Below are positions 33,532-38,609 of a DNA stretch of 38,609 nucleotides, piece by piece. Source of the stretch: Anaerolineae bacterium (lineage in GTDB: Bacteria; Chloroflexota; Anaerolineae; Epilineales; JAHCIE01); NCBI GenBank assembly GCA_026129165.1, contig JAHCIP010000015.1, positions 1 to 38,609 on the forward strand, in the 5' to 3' direction. The position numbers and the translations under genes are program-made. Positions within the stretch are counted from its first letter, which is position 1. The number at the start of each line of letters is the position of its first letter. The notes beneath the pieces are model-generated. The model had not been told where the DNA came from, made no database searches, and saw only the letters and a program-made list of their open reading frames with translations.

Positions 33532-34299
33532 TCACCGTCGCTTGCCCATTTCCAGCAAGACCTGGCCCAACACATCCGGCACGTCCGAGATGATAGCGTC
33601 CACGCCGAGCCGAATCAGCCGCCGCATCTCGTCCGGCTCGTTGACCGTCCAGGTGTTGATGCGATAACCGCGCTTCTTGGCCCAGGTCACAAAGCGCGGC
33701 GTGACCATGTCGTGGCGTGGGTGGAGAGCGTCGGGGCGGATCAGGGGCCGCAGCCAGGCGCGGCTCAGGTGAGGCAGTTGGTCAGGGGAATAGAGCAGGC
33801 CAATAGGGAGCGTGGCGGCCAGGTCGCGGATGCGCAGCAGGGCGAACGGGTTAAACGAGGAGATCACGACCATATCCACCATGTGGCTGCGCTTGATCTC
33901 GGCCACGACCGCTTCTTCCAGCCCGTCCGGTGTCCACGACTGCGTCTTTAGTTCGACGTTGACGACCACCTGGCGGTCGAGGACGTGGAAGACTTCAGCG
34001 AGCGTGGGGATGCGCTCCCCCGCGAATTGGGCATCTTTCCAGCCGCCCGCGTCGAGCCGCTTGAGCTGCGCCAGCGTGAGGCGGCCCACCTTGCCCTTGC
34101 CGTCCTCGGTCCGGCCCAGCTTGAAGTCGTGATGGATGACGAGCGCGCCGTCCCTGGACAGCATGACGTCGAGTTCGACGCCGTCCGCGCCCATTTCCAC
34201 CGCCCGGCGGAACGCGGCCAGCGTATTCTCCGGCGCGGCGGCGCGCGCGCCGCGATGACCGATATTCAGGAGCCGACCACGATAGATGTAGTCGAGCAT
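33532..34299 (-). CDS. Glycerophosphodiester phosphodiesterase
   Basis: A 255-residue GDPD TIM-barrel enzyme that hydrolyses glycerophosphodiesters to glycerol-3-phosphate and an alcohol. IGHRGARAAAPENTLAAF has the catalytic His and the metal-binding PENT glutamate. GVELDVMLSRDGALVIHHDF provides the E-x-D ligands and the second His. The end INTWTVNEPDEMRRLIRLGVDAIISDVP is the conserved C-terminal barrel. ATG 34299 was chosen because AGGGGG lies just upstream; a start at 34326 would add nine residues. No signal peptide is seen, so it should act in the cytoplasm on phospholipid breakdown products. Confidence 0.93.
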   Translation of the reverse strand: MLDYIYRGRLLNIGHRGARAAAPENTLAAFRRAVEMGADGVELDVMLSRDGALVIHHDFKLGRTEDGKGKVGRLTLAQLKRLDAGGWKDAQFAGERIPTLAEVFHVLDRQVVVNVELKTQSWTPDGLEEAVVAEIKRSHMVDMVVISSFNPFALLRIRDLAATLPIGLLYSPDQLPHLSRAWLRPLIRPDALHPRHDMVTPRFVTWAKKRGYRINTWTVNEPDEMRRLIRLGVDAIISDVPDVLGQVLLEMGKRR

Positions 34300-34313
34300 A
34301 ATCCCCCTAGGAA

Positions 34314-34439
34314 GAACGATGAACAAGGAGCAAGGAGCTATCAGCTATCAGCTATCAGCTGTCAGCCCTCGGCGCTGAGGCATTCGTGTCTATTCGTGGA
34401 TCCACCTGTCCGTCTTCCGTCCTCCGTCCTCCGTCGGGA
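34314..34439. repeat. Composite heptad tract in the GDPD/mevalonate kinase gap
   Basis: Ten 7-bp units run from 34314 to 34383 (GAGCTAT and CAGCTAT types), then an ATTCGTG pair 10 bp apart, then four more heptads at 34405-34432 (GTCCTCC type). The second block is the reverse complement of the GGACGGA units at 25048. The tract encodes the tail of mevalonate kinase. Confidence 0.75.
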
Positions 34440-35365
34440 AGCAGCGCCGCTGTCAGGGTCTGCCTGGCTCCCGCAGCCAGCAGGGCCTGGGCAACCGCTA
34501 CGACCTGGTCAGGTTCGACCAGCGCCAGGGCAATGCCGCCGCGCCCCCCGCCGGAGAGCTTGGCCCCCAGGGCGCCCGCCGTTCGCGCCGCCTGTGTCAG
34601 GTGGTCCAACTCTGGCGACGAGACGCCTAACTCAACCAGACCCGCTTGCGCCTGGGTCATCAGTGGTCCCAACCGCGCCGCGTCGCCGGCTGCGATGGCC
34701 TCCCACGCCGCCTCCACTAAGCCGCCCAGGTGGTCGAAGAGGGCCTCATAGGTGGCCGGGGCGGCCTGCCAGGCGCGGCGCACATCGCCGACGGCGATTT
34801 TGGTGGGGCTGGCGATACCGGTGTCGGCAATCACGAAGTAAAACACGCCGCCGACGCCTAGGGGGACAGGGGGGGCGCCGCGCACGAAGAGTATGGGCTG
34901 CTCGTAGGCTACCACTGTATTGTCAATGCCGCTGGGCGTACCGTGGAACAGGACTTCGGTCTGGTAGACCAGGGCTGAGACCTCGGCGGGCGGGGCCGGG
35001 CGGCCAAAGTAGCCAGCCAGGGCGCGCACCAGGGCCGTGGCGATGGCGGCCCCACTGCCCATCCCCCGCGCCAGCGGAATAGCCGAGCGGACCGTCACCA
35101 CCAGGTCCTGACTGCGCGGCTGGCCCAGCCAGTCCAGGGCGTTGAAGATGGTCACGGCCAGGGGATCGTCACTGTGACCTGCGTCTAGCCGCGCCTGGTG
35201 CTCGATATCGGGCGCGTATAGCCAGAGACCATCCCCCCGCGTGCCCGCCTTGACCTCAGCCGTCGCTCGCACCTGGGGCAAGGGGATGGCAATGGCCGGG
35301 CGATGGTAGACGACGGAGTGTTCGCCCATGAGGATGGCTTTGGCGGGTGCGCTGGCGGTGATCAT
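34355..35365 (-). CDS. Mevalonate kinase
   Basis: A 336-residue GHMP kinase that phosphorylates mevalonate to 5-phosphomevalonate. APAKAILMGEHSVVY is the N-terminal motif, IPLARGMGSGAAIATAL the ATP loop, GTPSGIDNTV the catalytic Asp motif typical of mevalonate kinases, and KLSGGGRGGIALAL the third GHMP motif. The start ATG 35365 fits the family; longer upstream readings are not supported. The last ~25 residues (GGRRTEDGQ onward) are encoded by a heptad repeat tract. With isopentenyl phosphate kinase on the same strand it supports a mevalonate route to IPP. Confidence 0.9.
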   Translation of the reverse strand: MITASAPAKAILMGEHSVVYHRPAIAIPLPQVRATAEVKAGTRGDGLWLYAPDIEHQARLDAGHSDDPLAVTIFNALDWLGQPRSQDLVVTVRSAIPLARGMGSGAAIATALVRALAGYFGRPAPPAEVSALVYQTEVLFHGTPSGIDNTVVAYEQPILFVRGAPPVPLGVGGVFYFVIADTGIASPTKIAVGDVRRAWQAAPATYEALFDHLGGLVEAAWEAIAAGDAARLGPLMTQAQAGLVELGVSSPELDHLTQAARTAGALGAKLSGGGRGGIALALVEPDQVVAVAQALLAAGARQTLTAALLPDGGRRTEDGQVDPRIDTNASAPRADS

Positions 35366-35374
35366 AGCGGTCCA

Positions 35375-35383
35375 ACTATACCA
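35375..35383 (-). promoter_or_regulatory. Extended -10 close to the mevalonate kinase start
   Basis: On the minus strand TGGTATAGT matches an extended -10 (TGn followed by TATAGT). It ends only 10 bp before ATG 35365, and the gene has no Shine-Dalgarno sequence, so the mRNA would be nearly leaderless. Confidence 0.4.
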
Positions 35384-35451
35384 CAATCCCGCATCACAGG
35401 TGAAACCAGGCGTACCGCTTGGCCGCAAGTGTGGTATAATCGGGTTCGACC

Positions 35452-36129
35452 TCAGGGGATGCTCAGAAGCTGCCCAATTGGGTAGAGTGGGGCGAAGATG
35501 GCGGTGTTCACCTGGGGATTCGCCGCCAGGAGCGCGGCCGGCGTGACGCCACACAGGAATGCGACGCTGGCGACCGAATCGCCGGCGCGTGTGACATAAA
35601 TGGAACTGCAGCGGCGCTTGCCCGGAGTAGCCGTTGGGAGCGCAGGCTCAGGCAGTGGTGTCACGGTGGCTAAGGGCGGCGGGGCGGGGGTGACGATCGG
35701 TGATTTGGTATCCTTGGACGGAATGCAGAGTGACTGGCCGACGCGAATCAAGTCGGGGTTAGTTAACCCATTGGCGGCGATAATAGTCGCCGTATGGGTG
35801 TGATACTGGACGGCTAACCAGGAGATGGTGTCGCCGGCTTTGACTGTATGACGGACGGCGCAGGTGTCGGCCGGGATTGGAGTACGCTGGGGGCAGACGT
35901 AGGGGGCGGGCTGCGGACAGGGATACGTCCCATAGCCGGGAACGCCGCCGCCAGACGTAATCTGGGCATTATAGACCGAGGGTTGGCCGGGCGTCGGGTT
36001 CAGGATGACCACGGCGTTCGGCGTGTAGGTGTGGGCCGTGTTGCAGGCGGCCAGCCCGCCTAGCGCCATGACCAGACACACCAGACGCACGATGGGCGGG
36101 AGACGCATCCCGTCCCACCCGATCTTCAT
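35452..36129 (-). CDS. LysM-domain lipoprotein
   Basis: A 225-residue exported protein. The signal peptide ends in a lipobox LAAC with the lipidated cysteine at position 29. A first LysM domain (HTVKAGDTISWLAVQYHTH ... VGQSLCIP) and a second, more divergent one (YVTRAGDSVASVAFLCGVT ... IGQLLSIP) bind peptidoglycan-type glycans. They are joined by a Pro/Thr-rich linker, and a Cys/Pro-rich segment precedes the first. ATG 36129 has AGGAGAGGG just upstream; the in-frame start at 36192 is unlikely because the -10 box overlaps it. It probably anchors or remodels the cell wall. Confidence 0.88.
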   Translation of the reverse strand: MKIGWDGMRLPPIVRLVCLVMALGGLAACNTAHTYTPNAVVILNPTPGQPSVYNAQITSGGGVPGYGTYPCPQPAPYVCPQRTPIPADTCAVRHTVKAGDTISWLAVQYHTHTATIIAANGLTNPDLIRVGQSLCIPSKDTKSPIVTPAPPPLATVTPLPEPALPTATPGKRRCSSIYVTRAGDSVASVAFLCGVTPAALLAANPQVNTAIFAPLYPIGQLLSIP

Positions 36130-36191
36130 CGCCCTCTCCTTTACGCATGCACCAGGTGTAAAATATGAGCAACACCGAGCATTACCTAGCA

Positions 36192-36220
36192 ACTATAATG
36201 CCAGTCTACTTATTTGTCAA
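36192..36220 (-). promoter_or_regulatory. Sigma-70-like promoter for the LysM lipoprotein gene
   Basis: On the minus strand TTGACA (36220-36215) and TATAGT (36197-36192) are separated by exactly 17 bp. Transcription would start near 36185, giving a leader of about 55 nt. Confidence 0.8.
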
Positions 36221-36236
36221 CTGCTCATGCGGCTGG

Positions 36237-36265
36237 TTGTCGTTCTCGCCCGTTTTGCCTTTAAT
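36237..36265 (+). promoter_or_regulatory. Possible promoter for cysteine desulfurase
   Basis: TTGTCG (36237-36242) and TTTAAT (36260-36265) have a 17-bp spacer, 35 bp before ATG 36300. It is divergent from the LysM promoter. The match is moderate. Confidence 0.45.
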
Positions 36266-36299
36266 ATGCTATGAGACTGAACTAGAAAGCTGAACCGCT

Positions 36300-37478
36300 A
36301 TGCCCCCGCGCCTCATCTATATGGATCACGCCGCCACAACGCCGGTCCACCCCAGTGTCGTTGAGGCCATGCTGCCCTACCTTACTGAACATTATGGCAA
36401 CCCGTCCAGCGTCCACCGTCAGGGCCGCGCCGCCCTTGCCGCCCTGGATGAGGCTCGCCGTCAGATTGCCAGCGTGCTTGGCTGCTCGCCCCGCGAAGTG
36501 ATTCTGACGGGCAGCGGCTCGGAGGCCGACAATCTAGCCATTCGCGGCGCGGCGTTGGCCCGCCGCGAGCGGGGAGGGGGGAATCACATTCTCACTAGCG
36601 CGGTCGAACACCACGCCGTGCTGCACACTGTCGAGCAGTTGAGGGATCATTTTGGCTTCGAGGCGACGGTTCTGCCGGTGGACGGATATGGCCGCGTCAG
36701 CCCGGCTGACGTGGAGGCCGCCCTCCGCCCGGACACAGCCCTCGTCTCCCTGATGCTCGCCAACAACGAAATCGGGACGCTCCAGCCCATCGCAGAGATA
36801 AGCCGCCTTGTCCGCGCGCGCGGCGTCCTGCTGCACACCGACGCGGTCCAGGCCGGGGGGCTGCTGGATATCAATGTGGAGCGCCTGGACGTGGATATGT
36901 TGACGCTCGCTGCGCACAAGTTCTACGGCCCGAAAGGCGTCGGCATTCTGTATGTGCGCCAGGGGACTCCCCTCCTGCCGACCATCACCGGCGGGAGCCA
37001 GGAGCGTAACCGCCGGTCGGGGACGGAGAATGTGGCGGGCGCGGTGGGGGCGGCGGCGGCGCTGGTGTGGGCACAGGCTCACCGCGAGGAACATGCCGCG
37101 TCTCTAGGGCGGCTGCGCGACCGGCTCATCGAGGGCGTCCTGGCGAGTGTGCCTGATACGGTCTTGACCGGGCATCCGACCCAGCGGCTACCCAACCTCG
37201 CCAGCTTCGCCATAGATCGGCTGCATGGGGCGGAGGAACTCTTACTTGGCCTGGACCTGGCGGGCATCTGCGCCTCCAGTGGCTCGGCCTGCACCTCCGC
37301 CAGCCTGGAGCCGTCCTATGTCTTGCGGGCGTGCGGCCTGCCGACAGAGCTTGCCATCGGCAGCTTGCGTCTCAGCCTCGGCTACCAGACCACCGAGGCC
37401 GATGTCGAGCATGTCCTGGCGACCCTTCCGCCATTGGTCCAGCGGCTACGCGCGCTGGCGAGGATGATGCAGGCGTAA
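36300..37478 (+). CDS. Cysteine desulfurase (NifS/IscS family)
   Basis: A 392-residue PLP enzyme that takes sulfur from L-cysteine for Fe-S clusters, thiamine or tRNA thiolation. IYMDHAATTPVHPSVVEAM and HYGNPSSVHRQG form the N-terminal signature. EHHAVLHT contains the PLP-stacking His, and AAHKFYGPKGVGILYVR has the Schiff-base Lys207. Cys331 in SSGSACTSASLEPSYVL is the persulfide cysteine. The loop is of the IscS/NifS type rather than SufS. It stands before nuoB, which needs a 4Fe-4S cluster. No iscU or mnmA gene follows. Confidence 0.93.
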   Translation: MPPRLIYMDHAATTPVHPSVVEAMLPYLTEHYGNPSSVHRQGRAALAALDEARRQIASVLGCSPREVILTGSGSEADNLAIRGAALARRERGGGNHILTSAVEHHAVLHTVEQLRDHFGFEATVLPVDGYGRVSPADVEAALRPDTALVSLMLANNEIGTLQPIAEISRLVRARGVLLHTDAVQAGGLLDINVERLDVDMLTLAAHKFYGPKGVGILYVRQGTPLLPTITGGSQERNRRSGTENVAGAVGAAAALVWAQAHREEHAASLGRLRDRLIEGVLASVPDTVLTGHPTQRLPNLASFAIDRLHGAEELLLGLDLAGICASSGSACTSASLEPSYVLRACGLPTELAIGSLRLSLGYQTTEADVEHVLATLPPLVQRLRALARMMQA

Positions 37479-37488
37479 GGGCCAGGTA

Positions 37489-37516
37489 TTGACGCTGGCG
37501 AGACAAAGACTATACT
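37489..37516 (+). promoter_or_regulatory. Upstream promoter P2 of nuoB
   Basis: TTGACG (37489-37494) and TATACT (37511-37516) with a 16-bp spacer lie just after the cysteine desulfurase stop. Confidence 0.6.
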
Positions 37517-37549
37517 TTTGGCTAGGTTTGTTGTGCTATTCATTTTTGG

Positions 37550-37578
37550 TTGACAACATACCCCCGCTTGTTTATAAT
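37550..37578 (+). promoter_or_regulatory. Consensus sigma-70 promoter P1 of nuoB
   Basis: TTGACA (37550-37555) and TATAAT (37573-37578) are both full consensus with a 17-bp spacer. The start point would be near 37585, about 55 nt before ATG 37641. AAGGAGAAGGG supplies the ribosome site. Confidence 0.9.
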
Positions 37579-37640
37579 CAGCCTGCATTTACGAGGTGGC
37601 GAGTTGAATACGCCCTGGAACATAAGGAGAAGGGTACAGC

Positions 37641-38486
37641 ATGGCTGACACCCCGAGCAACGGCCACGCGACGCCAGACGGTACAAACGGGCATCATCTC
37701 CGTCTGATGACGGAAGAGGAATTCATCAAGGGGGAGACGAGCCAGGGTATTCTGGTGACGTCTTTCAACAAATTGCTGGACCTGGTCAACCCGCTCTACA
37801 ACTGGGGCCGGCGCTACTCCATGTGGCCGATGCAGTTCGGCCTGGCGTGCTGCGCCATCGAGTTCATCTCCATGGCCGCTTCCCGCTTCGACTTCGACCG
37901 CTTCGGCTGGGGGCTGACGCGCCCCTCCCCGCGCCAGGCCGACGTGATGATCGTCTCCGGCACGGTCACCAAGAAGATGGTGCCGCAGATCGTCCGCCTG
38001 TACAACCAGATGGCCGAGCCGAAGTACATCATCTCTATGGGCTGCTGCGCCAACGGCGGCGGCCCGTTTAAAGAGGGCTACAACGTGGTCAGCGGCATTG
38101 ACCAGTATCTGCCGGTGGATGTCTACATTCCCGGCTGCCCGCCCACGCCCCAGGCCTTCCTGCATGGGCTGATGAAGTTGCAGGAAAAGATTGACGCCGA
38201 GCGCCTGACCCAGGTAGCCTGGTATCGGCGGGGTCCGTCTGAGGAAGTGCCGGTGCCCATCCTGGGGCCGGATATCATTGACCCGCGTCAGTTGCCTGAG
38301 TTGCGGGCAGCGGCCCAGGCCAGCGGCGGCCTCGCCCTTGCCGAAGCGACGGCGACGGAGACGGTGGCCGATGAGGGCGAGCATGGCGCGGTGGGCGCGT
38401 TCCACCCGGAGTGGCCGCGCAAGACCAAGAAGGGCAAGGCGGCCACGCCGCTGTCAGCAGCCGCCCGCGCCCGTATTTCGGCCTAG
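37641..38486 (+). CDS. nuoB: NADH-quinone oxidoreductase subunit B (20-kDa/PSST type)
   Basis: A 281-residue complex I subunit that holds cluster N2 next to the quinone site. The adjacent cysteines in [10 protein letters not shown], then GCCANGGGP and PGCPPTP supply the 4Fe-4S ligands. [22 protein letters not shown] is the conserved core. It has an N-terminal extension of about 45 residues and a C-terminal tail of about 90 residues rich in Ala and charged residues, beyond the ~160-220 typical length. It has its own strong promoter. The next gene is not nuoC, so this nuoB may stand apart from the main nuo cluster. Confidence 0.95.
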   Translation: MADTPSNGHATPDGTNGHHLRLMTEEEFIKGETSQGILVTSFNKLLDLVNPLYNWGRRYSMWPMQFGLACCAIEFISMAASRFDFDRFGWGLTRPSPRQADVMIVSGTVTKKMVPQIVRLYNQMAEPKYIISMGCCANGGGPFKEGYNVVSGIDQYLPVDVYIPGCPPTPQAFLHGLMKLQEKIDAERLTQVAWYRRGPSEEVPVPILGPDIIDPRQLPELRAAAQASGGLALAEATATETVADEGEHGAVGAFHPEWPRKTKKGKAATPLSAAARARISA

Positions 38487-38492
38487 TTGGGT

Positions 38493-38609
38493 ATGCCTAC
38501 TTTGGCTGAGCTTTACTTGGACAGTGAGCCGACGAGTGTCCGGATCCAGGACGACCAGGTTCTCCTGGGGCTGGACGACGGGCGCTCGATCGCGCTGCCC
38601 CTGGCGTTG
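38493..38609 (+). CDS. DUF2442-like protein, N-terminal part (cut by window end)
   Basis: Thirty-nine codons run off the window. SVRIQDDQVLLGLDDGRSIALPLAL fits the DUF2442 pattern of a short beta-rich domain with the DGR-x-I-x-x-P-L core. These small proteins (about 80-100 residues) are often found near toxin-antitoxin or DUF4160 genes. It begins 6 bp after the nuoB stop and has only a weak ribosome site, which suggests coupling to nuoB. Confidence 0.6.
   Translation, partial: MPTLAELYLDSEPTSVRIQDDQVLLGLDDGRSIALPLAL

Noticed and set aside
35435-35440. TATAAT on the plus strand between mevalonate kinase and LysM genes
   Set aside because: No -35 at a usable distance and it would only drive antisense transcription of the LysM gene.

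Overview
The window is a GC-rich bacterial chromosome segment, most likely from Chloroflexota (Anaerolineae/Caldilineae/Ardenticatenia-like). The inference rests on a mevalonate kinase together with an isopentenyl phosphate kinase, a giant secreted parallel beta-helix protein with a CSLREA-like N-terminus and a Thr/Pro-rich stalk, many glycosyltransferases, and intergenic DNA rich in short-period repeats. No tRNA, rRNA, CRISPR array, transposase or phage gene was seen.

Layout. 1-5975 (+): a cell-surface glycan cluster (MurJ-like flippase, one family-2 and two family-4 glycosyltransferases, double-GNAT acetyltransferase). 6075-9194 (+): a small membrane protein overlapping a degenerate PAS/histidine-kinase protein, a D-2-hydroxyacid dehydrogenase, D-aminoacyl-tRNA deacylase and a 70-residue zinc-ribbon protein, closed by a strong bidirectional terminator. 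9310-13132 (-): an operon of an ILVBL/HACL2-like ThDP enzyme and two Gfo/Idh/MocA oxidoreductases. 13358-25044 (+): a MOCOS-type aminotransferase-V enzyme followed 23 bp later by a 3406-residue exported protein. This combines a CSLREA-like domain, a beta-helix with 17 NxIG motifs, a PPC-like domain interrupted by a PEGFL pentapeptide array, a gingipain-like C25 protease domain, Ig-like domains, a T/P/A stalk and five C-terminal WYLRN/DWDGDG repeats.

25198-29181 (-): FeoA with a cysteine-rich extension, FeoB, two paralogous four-helix membrane proteins and an unknown protein. 29512-36129 (-): purB, purA, isopentenyl phosphate kinase, a decayed VapBC-like toxin-antitoxin pair, glycerophosphodiesterase, mevalonate kinase and a LysM lipoprotein. 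36300-38609 (+): cysteine desulfurase, nuoB behind tandem sigma-70-like promoters, and the start of a DUF2442-like gene cut by the window edge.

The most unusual signal is outside the genes. At least five intergenic or gene-tail tracts have a clear 7-bp period with different sequences (about 28-145, 2629-2698, 25048-25096, 28199-28254, 34314-34439), and two of them encode the C-terminal tails of neighbouring proteins. Two families of small palindromes with conserved loops but different, self-complementary arms are also scattered between genes. These resemble in kind the heptanucleotide STRR repeats of heterocystous cyanobacteria, but I do not recognise them as a described family here. All domain assignments come from reading the translations; no searches were run.
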